Origin: Paralichthys olivaceus
Taxonomy: Eukaryota > Chordata > Actinopteri > Pleuronectiformes > Paralichthyidae
Direction of reading: 5' to 3'
Assembly: GCF_024713975.1 (NCBI RefSeq)
Contig: NC_091110.1
Span: 3,659,501-3,723,500, forward strand
DNA length: 64,000 bases
Positions within the stretch are counted from its first letter, which is position 1. Each line of letters starts with the position of its first letter. The notes beneath the pieces are model-generated. The model made no database searches and was not told the origin of the DNA. It saw nothing but the letters and a program-made list of their open reading frames with translations. Both the position numbers and the translations under genes were made by a program. Below, in pieces: positions 35,301-48,000 of the stretch.

Positions 35301-38226
35301 TGTGGATCATTGTCATGTCCAATGCGTTTTAAAGCTGCACAGTTTACTGATAAGAACCTGAGTATCGGCACGTTTAATTTTTAATGGTTCTACAATTAGT
35401 GTTTTTGAATATTCCGTAGTTCTATATATGTTTGTTTTTCCAGAACTTGAAAATGCACACAAGCTTCAGCAGTGAGTTACTAAAGGACGTGCAAAACAAC
35501 TGCAGCCAGTAACTCTTTAAATGTATACATGGGCCTCGAAGTATTGTACTAAGACATTGACAATGCTAAGATGAGTTAGCTTTTAATAGTAAAACAATAT
35601 TTTTTCTGTGTTCCAGGTGTGTGAGAATCAGAGGAATGACATGCAGCTGCTGCAGTTAAACCTGGAAAGTGCCCGTGAAACACTGCGGGAGAAAACCAGT
35701 CTGCGTTTAGTTGGCAGGTGAACAGTGCACACGAATAATATATCTAGGAAAGTAAATGCGTGAGACACAATATGGGTTTCTTAAAGGGATTTTACTGATA
35801 TGTCCGATGTTACTGTGTTGGAGACCAGTGATGAAACAATGACACTCTCTAAACTGACATTTATCTCCACAACAACAGAAAATCACGTGACACAGTCAGC
35901 AGGCAAGTGAGAATGCAAAGGGTACAGACAGTTAATTTAAAAACAACTGCAGATGCACAGTCCAGGAGTTGCAAACAGCAGCACTGCCTTAACCCAGGAC
36001 ACCAAGCTGTGGATCAGATTTCACCTGACACAAGCAAGGAAACATCATTTGAAAATCTACTCGAACACAGTCATATGAGTTTATGTTCCTTCAGGACCAC
36101 TCAATTCCTCCAAGAACGGTTGTCTGTCTCGGCCACAAGGTGATCACAGTCCAGACTGTTCTTATTTTTGGTTCCTGCTAAAGATGAGCTGAAAGAGCAG
36201 GAGCATTCCTCTCAGGCTTCAAGCAGCTCATCTCGACCTTGAGCACCTCCTCTCCCAAAGTGAAATCACCAGCTCTTATTTCAAGGCACTTCTTTATCTG
36301 ATCTCCTACACCTTGTCTTACTGAGCAGATTCAGCACACTGTCCTTTCTTCACGCTCTTCTTCTGCACTGAAGCAATAGTGTTGTCTTGCCAGTTGAATC
36401 AGAAAACATTCATGAGCCAGTGTCTCTTGTTTGTGTCCCAGCCAGGAGGAGTTGACGTGCAACTGCCCGCTCAGCCAATCACCTTCATCGATCAGACCAA
36501 AGAACTCGGGACATGTGCTTGATACGTCCACTTTGCCAGGAGCCGGTCTTACAGCGAGCAACGAGCTGGGAGTCCTCTCAGCACATGCGACAGATGTAAG
36601 ATGAAAGCGATGTTCATCACAGTGTTTCTATCAATCGTTGGATTCATTTGAAGGATGGAAAATAAACTTTTGTCTTTTTTTTTCTATACAGACATTGGAG
36701 TGGCATTAAGTTCAGTACCACTCACATGTCTGTTTTGTAACTACACATTCAGTGGCCACTTTATTAGGCACATCTTTCAAATCTCATGCAAATACAACAA
36801 CTCAGGCTCACAGGTTCTCACTTTTTAAAAGGATCGAAATGTTCTCTGTATATCGAGCCTGTCAGAGAAGTGTTAATTCAGATATCTGCTTATTATTATG
36901 GTTGATGTTTGCACTGAAGGGAAACTGAAGCACATTGTGAAGCATGTGTTTTTATGTTTTACCCATGAGGGGACCGAAGAATAGTAGAAGCACATGTTAA
37001 TATGCCATCACTAACTACTACCTCAGTAAGAAACATTAAGTTGCATTTGAAGTTGAAAATTTGAGCAGACACTGAAAATATGGAGGTAGATAAAATAAAA
37101 AAGCTCAGTGTGAATCCTGGAAACTGACTGAATGTAACAAACTAGAACCTCAAGAATTGTTTGGACCAGACAAAGCGCTACAGTGTGAAAAAGATATTTT
37201 GTGATTGTACTGCCAGTCATGTGCCACTTGTCTTATAGATTAATGATTGTACATATAACATGTAAATTAATGGTTAAACAGATATTTTTATGCCTTTGGG
37301 TAGAGCCAGGCTCGCTCTTTTAGTGACTTATTCTTTTTAACAACTCTTTGGTAAGTATGAAGACAACCGAGCCATAGACTACTTTAATCGTTCTAAATTA
37401 ATGAGGGATATGGCATCGCCTTGTTTAATGTTCACAATGCAGATAATGGACACTAGGCCTGACAATACAGTTAATTTAGTGCTGTTAAACCTAATCCACA
37501 CATGCTAAGAGAAATTGGGGTGTCTACGTTTGATTCTGATTCAAAGCTTATTCCATCATTTTTTCCTGTAGTGATTATTTAACACATAAACTTAGTAACC
37601 CCTGCCCTCTTTCGATCAGCTCTCAGAAAGTAACAGAGCTATGAGACCCGGCTCCCTATAAAGAGCCATGAGACATGAGAGAAGTAGAAATCTTTAAATC
37701 GAACTCTGGATCAAACTGTGAATATGCACATTGCCCAAAATGTGGATCCATTGCTTCAGCAGTAAATTACTGACAGCCTTCTTTACCAGGCTGGTGATGC
37801 TCTGTCCTGCTGTTCTCTGGTCGACGAAGCCACACACGGCAGCTTAAGAACCCACAGCTCAGCACACAACACCGGCCCTGCCTTGAGCTGCAGGACCACC
37901 GAGCCCTCTCACACCCAGTGCCAGTCACCCCAACATCTTCCTCCCCACCACCACCACCCTACAACCCCGCTACACAAGGTAGAGGAGTTTCACCAGCTTC
38001 GTTGAGCCTCTCGACCTCTTTCGAGCGGTCGTCAAGACTAGAAAAGCTCTTTAAAAATACAGACCATTTCCATTTACCATTTAAAAAGTGTTCCACTTCT
38101 CAGTTTGGGCGTGTTTGAACACAACAGCTTTATTTTTTTGTCTTCTCACAGGCCAGTGAAACTCCACCCAAAGCCTGCCCTCGACACAGAACCAGCCGGC
38201 CGTGTGGATGGATCGACATGGACTGA
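29250..38226 (+). CDS. ccdc62: coiled-coil domain-containing protein 62, 14 coding exons
   Basis: CCDC62 is a testis-enriched coiled-coil protein needed for sperm head and acrosome formation in mouse, and is also reported as an estrogen-receptor coactivator. Exons: 29250-29331, 29454-29494, 30291-30434, 30957-31149, 31735-31901, 32888-32989, 33084-33255, 33742-33843, 35012-35100, 35617-35717, 35879-36139, 36442-36595, 37790-37978, 38152-38226. Phases agree at every junction and predict about 623 residues (human 684). The family core is clear: STIQRQRRELQLLMAELRD, WEQDRQRVLTLEQRC, RVLTKRVWAVE, REEIIRLKQE and RTMSELRCLRQ, all coiled coil. Exons 11-14 are low-complexity, not recognised by motif, and placed by splice signals only. 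The last exon could instead be read in another frame or exon 13 could run to a stop at about 38005. The gene is tail-to-head with hip1r, 0.8 kb away. Confidence 0.85.
29336..29388. repeat. (CA)n microsatellite at the start of ccdc62 intron 1
   Basis: About 26 CA units start four bases into the intron. The donor reads GTAAACACACAC, so the repeat overlaps the donor consensus. Confidence 0.98.
30030..30182 (+). repeat. dispersed repeat ending CCTTGGCGGAGGTA
   Basis: It shares CCAAGTTTTGT, an AGT.ATTTTTG block, an (ACAAA)-rich stretch and the terminal CTTGGCGGAGGTARTA with 34520-34735. Both copies lie in ccdc62 introns in the same orientation. Confidence 0.6.
31280..31420. repeat. short dispersed repeat (ACTGCAACTAACAATTATT type)
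   Basis: The phrase GGGACTGCAACTAACAATTA followed by ATAATCGATTTATCTTTTGATTATT is typical of a very common fish interspersed repeat. A related degenerate stretch is at about 26400-26470. Confidence 0.45.
32043..32405. mobile_element. MITE-like element, full-length copy in ccdc62 intron
   Basis: Its ends, TTTAAAGGTCCAGTGTGTAAG and AATTCTACACACTGTACCTTTAA, are inverted copies of each other. Internal blocks are the reverse complement of 24301-24475 and 58130-58337. At about 363 bp it is the best full-length member in the window. Confidence 0.7.
34520..34735 (+). repeat. dispersed repeat ending CCTTGGCGGAGGTA, copy 2
   Basis: It has the same family layout as 30030-30182, with a (GACA)n patch and the same CCCTTGGCGGAGGTAATA end. 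It lies in the ccdc62 intron between exons 8 and 9. Confidence 0.6.
36745..36785. repeat. short repeat end (CCACTTTATTAGGCAC type)
   Basis: The phrase TTCAGTGGCCACTTTATTAGG is a frequent terminal sequence of fish interspersed elements. Only this end is recognised, in a ccdc62 intron. Confidence 0.45.
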
Positions 38227-39038
38227 AGAACAGATTGCTTTTTTAATGGAAACCTCACTATTTACTGAAGCGACGCCATTGACTGAACTTTAAAGCACTG
38301 GAGTCAGATTCAAAAAAATCAGTATTACTACCGGTACATTAAAAAGACTCAGTGTGTACACAGCCAAAGGTTGAGCTGTGCTGCCTCTCAGGAAAATGAT
38401 GAACTGATAACAAATATAGTTTGTAAAACATTTTTAAAATCTCCTTAACCTTTTTTTATTGTTTGGTGTTTGTGGATCACAGTGTATGTTTTCTACAAAT
38501 GTGTTATTTCTTACATACTTTTACTATGTGTATTTTTTAAATCCTGTTTAAGGTTGTTAACGGCTGCATTGTGTGAAGTAGGAGAGATGTGAAACCAGTC
38601 CTACAGGGCTGTTGGGTGGTGTGTCCTCGTATTGTCTTTCCAGTTTCACTGCCTACAGATTGGTCTGGTGACTCAGTGGAGATGTCTGTAGCCCTTCACT
38701 GTAACTCAGCCATCACGTCACTACTTTTTGATAAAATATCTTAACGCAAATTTCATGACTGTGGATGTTTTACTGCTTGACAGTCGAGCTTTCTGTGACA
38801 CCATCACAACCTTTTTTTTTTTTCAGCGCACTTGGTTACGCGTTTGGTAAGACGCCGGTGCGCTTTTACGCACAGGAGAAGCAACTTAATCTGTACTCAG
38901 GTTAACTTTGAGACTTATGAGGACATTTGAAGGAGGGACGTTTTGGATGTGACGCACTTTTTGTTTAAAGGGGGTAATGAGCTGAAACCTGGACTGGGAC
39001 CATCTGACTTGTAGTTTTTGTGGAGGACAGTGAGCAGG
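38227..39038. other. ccdc62 3' UTR, intergenic DNA and hip1r 5' region
   Basis: Only 812 bp separate the ccdc62 stop from the hip1r start. An ATTAAA at about 38338 could serve ccdc62. A T-run and a CG-containing stretch at 38810-38880 (GGTTACGCGTTTGG, GACGCCGG) are the likely hip1r core promoter and leader. The leader is not spliced in any way I can see. Confidence 0.55.
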
Positions 39039-42000
39039 ATGAGCAAACCAAAGAATAAAAGCGACAATAAGACGGAAAAGGCTTTGGCTGCGGAGAAGGA
39101 GCAGTTTGGTAAACAACAGGTGAGTCGTTGATTTTCTATTAATGGGGCAAATATGCTTTTTATCCGAGGGTCATGTGGTTTTGTTTTTCCAGATTCCAAT
39201 TAAGGTTTTCTAGTTTGTAACCTGTTGACAATGAACACGTGATGACTATTTTAATTTGAAAGTTAAAACCAACAAAAAGATAACATCTGCCTGTAATTAA
39301 AAACCTCACGGACTTCAGCAATATTAAAACTCAGTCCTCTGGGTCAATCCAGCTCCTTATTTCTCATATGTCCTTGAGCCTGACGTTGACTTTTGTCCCA
39401 TTTTCATTTCTTTCAGCTCCACAGTATCAGCAAAACTCTCACCTCAGGTGAAACACCACCCAAAGAGAAATATGTGCGCCGTATCCTTTAAAAAATCAAC
39501 CGAACTGTTTTTATTGCAGACAAACTGAAATTAAAAATGGAAATGAGTTGAAGCTCAACTTGTCCACAGCCATCCCAGCTATTTTTAAAGGTAAAGTGCT
39601 CAATATGATTGATCACGTGTTGGTGTATAATCTCCACTTGGTTTTGTGATATAGCATCATGTTAATAATTAGATTATAATAAGTTACAGATGAGGCTGAT
39701 GGGGGGATCATTCGGTTTTCAGATATTTGGTTACACTGATTTTGGACAAAGGCAAATATTTTCCCTGATAATTGATAAGACAATTTGCTCTAAATTGTAC
39801 AACATGGTGGCTCTATAGGGTGTGTCAAAGCTTTAAGGATTTCTCCTTTGGGAATCATAATCACACATGATAATATTCTAAGTAGATTTTAAGATATTTC
39901 CCCATTTCTTTGTATCTGAGATCTATGGTTTGTAAACAGTGGCAGAGGCAAAGTGTTTGGATGTTCATTCCCATTCTTTGATCATCCATACAGTCCTTAA
40001 TTAAGTTAACTTAATGGATTCATATTAGGAGCTGCCTCCTGATGTTTCCATTTAGATTGTTGTACAATATTCTGATTGTGTTCTTGTACTCTCAATATGT
40101 TTTAATGTTAAGATTTCAACTTCAAGGACTTTGTAATATTATATCATATAGATAATATTTCTTGTAGAAGTCTTCAACACAATTTACCAAACAAAACATG
40201 AGACATTCACACTCTCCAACTTTATGATGTAAGTTTAATTCCTCTGTGAATTCCAGAAAATTACCTTCACAGCCATGAATTGGTGCATGTTCAATGTATC
40301 TGAAATTGCTATATAGACAGATAAGATAAGGGTTAGATTATCTTCATTGTCCCACGAGGGGGGGGATTTGTTGTGCAGCAAGAGTTTGCAAAACCACAGA
40401 TACAACATCAACAACAGCATCCACAATAAAAACACTTTTCAGCAAGTACAGGGAAATGGGAAATTCCTACCACTTACAAATATGCAAAGCAGATGTCAAT
40501 TTTCAACAAAAACAATGACAGCCAGATTTTCTTTTAGAAAAAACAGCTAACTGCTAATCACTTTATTTAGAATAGGCGCCCTGTAACAGTGTCCTGAGGG
40601 CAAAAGTTGGAACTCCCTCTTGAGAGGATGATCACAAGTGTCCAATATAGAATTTGTCCCCCGAAGGACCTGCCTGTTATAAATGACAGAGAGCATAGCC
40701 TGAAGAATAGATAGATAGTTAAAACTCAAGCCTGCTGATGGTGCTAGAGGGAACGTCAGAGGGGTTCATCCTCTGGAGATCACGAATATCTCTACAGAAT
40801 GTCATGGCTGTCCATAGTTGTTGAGATATTTCCGTCTGGGTTACACCGGTGGATAACCTGCTGACATTGCCGTCACTCAAAACCCCTGTCAGCATGGTTC
40901 ATAGTCAAAATGATTTCTCTAGACACAAGTCTGAGGTTGAATTGGACACATAATTGGCCCGTTTCACTAGAGTTCCTCATGTGCGTTGGTTCTTTGGAGT
41001 TTCCTTAACTGTTGTGAAGACATCATCATGGGGAGTCACAAGGAGGGTGGATGCTCCACCTTCTGGTCCTACACCCTGAACTTGCCTCTGTCCAGTAACG
41101 CCCTGATCAGCTGGAAGTTCTGCTATCTGCTGCACAAACTGCTCAGGGACGGACACAGAAATGCAAGTTCAAATTCTTCCTCTCCTTTACCTCACCATGA
41201 CTTTTCACCTCCACACTGCTGATGTTTAATCTCACGTGTGTCTGTCTGATCCCACACAGGCTGTTAGAGATTCTAGCCGATACTGTCGCAACGTGAAAGA
41301 CATGGGCATCCTCTGGGTGAGTGGACACCGTGAAACAGAATTCAGACCATACCTCCGTATTATTATATATTATTATTATTGTATATGATTTACAAATGTG
41401 GATCTAGATGTTTATACTCAGATTTGTGAATGTGTATGTTTATAAAAATATAAACACTATTGTAAATATGTAATGCAATCCACTTTTAAAATGAAGAGAA
41501 GTAGAAAGTACGGATATATGCTGATATATGTAGTAGAGTAAAAGTGAAAAGTACCCAAAAATAAATCTACTTAATGTAGAAAATGTACCAAAGAAAGTAA
41601 CGACGTAATATGTATGCAATATGTCTTTCATATTCTCTCTCCTGTGAGCTCTCTTCCAATCTAATATATCATTATTCATTCCAGGGAAACTTGCATGATC
41701 GATATGGCCACATTGTCGCCCTGTCAGCCAAATTTCTCTGCCACAAAATAGAGTTTCATGCAAAGGTAAGACTTTTCTATTTGTGTATCTGATGATATGT
41801 GAGAGAATTAAAATGATAACAGTTAGTTTGAAGACAAAAACCTCCTCCTCCACAGCACAAGGTGATTCCAGGCAACCTGGAGGCCAGTGATGAGACTTTG
41901 GAGAAGGAAGCAGGAACTGACATGAACAAAGTGTAAGTTTTATTCTCTCACTCACTTGTTATTGAGCAGCTGCCACACAATTTGTAATTTCCTGTCTAAT

Positions 42001-45000
42001 ATGTGTTTTATCATACCGTAGGTTGGATATGACACAGGAGCTGTTGGATTACATGGAGGCTGGACTGAAGATGGCTGAGACAGGTCAGTCCATAATCCTG
42101 TCAAAAACCTTCGTGATCAGTTTGTAATGAGCTGACTTTTAAATGATAAAGACTGTGATATTATTTTCGAGTCAAATAATAATTTGTTTCTTCCACATGT
42201 CAGTACCTTCTGAATTCCCTCCACTGTCTGTGGTTCTTTCTCTCAAGCACCTTAGTTCTTTCTTAACATATACATGTTTAAAAATATATCATAAATATAG
42301 CCTACATATTTTCTTAATGGTTGATATAAATATAAATCAATGGCAGATTAATACAAAGTTGCTGTTCTAGTGGTAATAATGATAATAGTAATATTAATAA
42401 TAGCTATAATAAAACAATATTTGTATGGCACCTTTCAAGCAAAGTTGCAGCTCAAATAACTCAATAAACGGATTAAAAACACTGTTTGTTTAACAATATT
42501 AAAACAACGCTAATAAAACCAGTGGGGATAATAGCAGAGATAAGAGATCAAGTTAATGAAAATAAAAAAATACAGAATACTTGTAGGCTCATCTCTTTTA
42601 TTTGGCTGCCATGTTTTTCTCGTCTAAAGTTCTGCGTCAGCTCGACACCAACGGGGCCAAATCTACAACTCCGGCTGGAAGGTGCAGGCTGACTCCTCTG
42701 ATACCGCTCATACTGGACTGCAGCTTCCTCTACCACTTCTCTGTGCTGCTGATGTTTAAACTCCACAGCCGTGAGTGACAAACACACACACACAACCACA
42801 CACCCAACCACAGACAGTATGTTTTTATCCACTCAGACCTCACTGCGTTAGATCGACTCGTCATTTCTTTTGCTTTACAGGCATCACCCCAGATGCTCTT
42901 CTTGGACACAGAGAGCGGTTCCGTGATCTTTTTACAAGGTAGGTTATAGTGAATAAATGTGTTAATTAGATTTTCATTACTGTGCCCGAAGCCACCTTTG
43001 GGACTTTTGGTTGACATGCGGTATTGCTATAGTTTACATCAGGCCCAGATCTGGCAGGAGGGGCCAAGTGCCACCATTCCAAACGGCATGCGGGCCAGAT
43101 GTGGGAAGTGTGAGCCAAATCTGGCCCAAAGTGTTTTGCTATGTATTAAATCCTTAGACCATCATTGCCTGTAACAAAATTCACAAATCACTGCCAGAAA
43201 CATAAATCTGAAAAATCAGTTTGAATCACTGTCGTCATTTCCAGGATTCTGAGACAAAGCTATAAAGTAAATCTGTATGGCAGAATTTTTCATGGTTTTC
43301 ATTTGAAAATCAGAATATGCAACCCTCCCAGAGGATAAATACAGGATTCGTCTGTGCAGCTAAAGCTCTTTGGTTTCTAGATAAACATGATACAAAACTC
43401 CTGTATTTAAACAGCATATCTCTACATCAAAGTTAAGAAAATCCCTTTTGCCCTTGAAGAGCAACTGTAGATTAAAATAAACACAGTATATTAGTATATA
43501 TATTAGTATTATTCTGCATCAGAACTTTTTTATATCTCTAACGAGATCTGTATTTTCTTCCACAGCCTCACACAGTTCTTTGACAGAGCCAGGGAAATGG
43601 AGTACTTCAAAAGTATCATCCAGATCCCAGATCTCCCAGACGTAAGTAATAGGTTTGGGAGTTTCTGTGCGTACATGAATCAGTTTTATGTGAATTTCAA
43701 TCACGTCCGTGTGTTTTGTTTATTATAACCCTGCAGTCTCCGCCAAACTTCCTCCGAGCTGCTGCCTTCGCCGAGTATAAAAAGCCAGTGGTGGTGATGC
43801 CCAGCGAGGAGCGGCAAGAGGACGAGGAGGTGGAGCCACAGTCGGAGTTTAGAGAAGCACCGCCACAGGTGATAAAGTTTCCATAAAGTGAAAGTTCTGA
43901 TTATGTCTGGTAGTCTGGATAACTCTGAGGCTTTTTTCTCATGACAGTACTATTTGCTCAGCCAAATGGCAGCACCCGATGCTTCTCTGGAGCAGAGAGA
44001 GACGGAGAGTGAGAGCATGAGGAGGGAGCTGGAGGTGCTGAAACCAGAGCTGCAGCTCATCAGGACCGAGGTGAGTCCTGCACCCTGTTGTTGGACAGTT
44101 GGACAAAGTTGGTGTCTATACGTTTAAACAAAATCAAGAAAACTGCAAAGTTGAAAATTAGCTGTGGAACAAATCTTATTTGTGTTTACATTTTGGCAAA
44201 TTGGCAACAAAAAATTGCCAAAGTAGTAGTTACCTGTTGGCAATAGACCCATGGATATACAGACAACTGGATTAACAGGCTTTAAAAGCAAACATGAGGA
44301 TTATTTTGCTACTCCTGCAGTTGCAAGAGACATGTTTTTCGGCCTGCTGTGGTTTAGGAGGTACAGTGGGTCATCCACTAACCAGAAGGTCGGAGGTTCA
44401 GTCTCTGTAAAGGTGTCTGCATGCTGAAGTGTCCTTAAGCAAGTTACCAGACCTTAATTTGCCACTGACGACTGTGCCTGCATTGTGTGAGTGATGTATG
44501 TTAGAGAATGTGCTGCACATAGATGCATGTGTGTGTGAATGGGTGAATGGCAAAACTGATCTGTAAAAGAGGTCAAGCTGAGGAAAGCTCTATATTAATA
44601 GAGACCATTTACCATTTGTATTATTTATGGACATACATTTGCTGCAGATGTCAAAGCGTCAGATTTGACTCACAGAAGAATTGTTAAAATAAAGATTTTA
44701 GATGTAAATTGCAGCATTTGGGCACGAAGGGTTCCTGAGCATGTGTCCCTGCCACTGCTGCTGTTACCTACTCCCACTTGTTTCTCAAACACCACCCTGC
44801 ACTTGTCCCTTTCACCTCGCACTGTGTCTTACATCTCCCTCCACGACCCCATCTCATGTCTAAGAGTTCGTCCTGCAGCTGTGAGGACTTTTCACATACA
44901 CATACAGTACACCCTGTCCCTCCTGTCCGCAGGCTCAGAGGTGTGTGACTGAGTTAAAGGCTCAAGTGAATCGTCTGGAAGCTGAGCTGGACGAGCAGCG

Positions 45001-48000
45001 CACCCACAAGCAGATGGCTATGGTGGAAAACGAACACCTGCGGGTGGAAATGGAGGCTTTGCGGAGCAATAACGTCGCCAATGTGGGGGCTCAGATTGGA
45101 CTGAAGGAGGCAGATGGTGAGTATACAGTTTTGTGGGCAGGCGAATGTGAAACGTGAATGTTGCTGAACGTTACTGAAACATACCGTCACGTCTGCACAG
45201 GCAGAGCTCAGGCGGCGGAGGTTCGTTTCACTCAGCTCAAAGAGAGACACGCCGAGCTGGTCACCAGTCACGCTGACTTAATGAAGAAGGTAAACTGCAC
45301 CACCACTGTTGTGTTTGTCACATCCTTAAAGGAGTTGTTGGACATTTTGGGAAGTATGCTTCTCCACTGTCTGATAGTCAGATGAGAAGATCCACATACC
45401 TTTCACTAATATTTGGTATTTATGTTTCCACATGCAGAACACAGAGACAGTGAAGGCGCTGTCCGGAACAAAACAAGAACAAGATGATTTACTGAGAGCG
45501 AAGAAACAGCTAGAAAGTGAGCTGGAAATTCTACGGCAGGAGAAAAGAAATACGGTGAGACCTCTTCAGCCCCCGATAGCACAGCTTACACACCGTCTGA
45601 TATCATCTGTCCCCGCCTGGTTTGTCCCTGGTTTACAAAGACTCCCATGAATAAATACTGAATGAGTGACTCCTCTCCCACTCAGATGAGTCAGCAGCAG
45701 CAGGAGGCCGACCGCCTCAACAAGGAACTGCTGGAGCAGCGAGCAGAGCTGGCCCTCCTTCGCGGCGCCCTGCAGAATAAAGAGATGGTGAGACTCGATG
45801 GAAAATACACTCACTCAAACCATCATCAGTTGTCCTAATAGCCAGTTCTTACAAAGATAATTCACCATCCAAACTAACAACAATTAACAAACCCATAATT
45901 AAAACACTATGGAAAAACAAAAAAATTAAAATTCCCAAATTACAAAGGGTAACAAACCACTACCACATTCAAATAGAATAAAATATGTGTGTAAACTGGA
46001 ACACACAAAATAAAGTGGAATATTAACTCATGATAACAAGTTTAGTTTTCTTGAAGCCATATTTTAAGTTTGTATTTAAAGTTATTTAACTTTTTGGCCT
46101 TTGTGTTTTGAGCTCTCTAGCTACTGACTGCTAAATTATATTCAGGGGTTCAGTATCTTGCCCAAGGCAATGACATGCAGATGGGGAAGACTGGGACCAA
46201 ACTGCCAAACTTCTGGATAGAGGACAACCGCTCTAGCCCCTCAGCCACAGCCAATGTACTTGTCATAAACAGCATGATATTTATTGACTAAAATTATGAC
46301 CAAACACACACAGACTCTGTGTTGCACTATGCTGCATTTCACGAGGGTTTGCTGGAAGTGGATCTGAGCAACTAAATTACTGCAGACACAAGTAGGCACA
46401 AAACACAGAGGGATTAAAGTAGAATATATTGTTTGCAATACATGGAGACAATTTTACCACATTTTAACTCTGTCAAGCATCTTGTAGGACAAAGGTTATA
46501 TAAAGCATTTTTGGACGCCTCAAACTGATTGGTCTAAGTCTCTACTCACACACCATGCAGACTTGTCCTGTCCATTGACTGGTAGAGAAAAAGGGGTCAT
46601 GTATGGACACATGGTCAGTCCAACACAAATAACTCAACAAATTTCTGACAGGTTGGCACTGGGAGGCACCAATACCAGAAAAAGGTCTGGCAAAAGGAAC
46701 TGTATCCATAGATCATTGTGAAATACATGTGATAAAATGATAATTAATATCACTTCTACAAAGGTCAGCTCATGAGATATAATATTGGATAAAGCTTATA
46801 TTTCCAATCACTTTTATCAGTCATTCAGAACCACCATGTAACTCATAGTGTGATATGGAGATCATGACTAATTATCTCAGGATTAGTCAGCAACATTTTC
46901 AACCCACAGTAAGTCACCTATTGATGATAAGTCACAGTCCACACACGGTATTTACTGTGTCACTTTGTGCAGGAGGGATCTCATGTGAGCAGCAGCCTGG
47001 TCGCTCTGCAGGCGGAGCGGGAAGTGCTGCTCCGTGCCGCCAGAGAGAGGGACGCCGAGCTCTCCTCGCTGAGACAGCAGGCGCAGCAGCAGCAGGGCTC
47101 CCTGGACCTGGAGAGAGACCGCACCAACAGAGAGCTGGAGGCGCTGAGAGCTCAGCTGCAGCAACAGGTACATACTACAGAGTGCTGGTTCCAAAGCTTC
47201 TAACGTGTCAGTGTCTGCAGTGAACAGTACTGCTTAGAAATGATTTGGTTTTACCCAAGAGAAAGAAATATAACCACCTACCATTGTAAGTTGTAACCTG
47301 TTTGAGCTGTAGCTGCCGCTCCTCTCATATCCCCTCTGTTCCAGATCCCCTGACCAGTTTCTTTTAGAATCCGTTTCCAGTACTATTCATGTCCAGGCTC
47401 CTGTCCATAGTTAAATGTACGTCTCAGTCCAGGTTGTTTGTGACTTGTTTTGTCAATCCAACAGCCCCAGGCCCCAAAATATTCAGTTTACTATCAGAGT
47501 TTAAACAAAACCATTTGGATTCTTCAGAAAGAGTAAAGATAATTAATTATCAAAATAGTTTCCAGTTAATTTTGTGTTGCAGCTCGACTTTTTCTATCTG
47601 TACTTCAGCTTTGGATCATTCTTCTTAAAAGCTAGCGTTGGGAATCCTGGAAAAGCAAGAAAGAGCAGGCTGCATTTGAAACAATCACCCCCTCCCATTT
47701 GCCCTATCGCCAAAGCTCTTTCCTGTTTATTACAGGTTAGTCTGAATGATATACTGTATGTTTTCCACAGTTGGCCATCAATGCAGAGCAGAAGCTGGAG
47801 ATCGACAGGCTGAGGCGAGAGCTGGACTCAACACGAGCAGAGCTGACCCGTGCAAACAACGCCCTGATGAGCAAAGAAATGGTACCAATAACTTTTTCTG
47901 TACGTCATCACACCAAATCCTCTCCAAGCGAAGCATTGGCAGTAAAACACCTGTACATGTTGTGTTCCACAGAGTGGTACCCAGCTGAGCAGTACAGTAG

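Noticed and set aside
36216-36330. An extra ccdc62 exon in the LQAAHLDLEHLL frame
   Set aside because: No donor gives a frame-preserving link, while exon 36139 joins 36442 in phase without it.
44380-44420. tRNA gene
   Set aside because: Only a B-box-like stretch is present, as part of a SINE; there is no cloverleaf.
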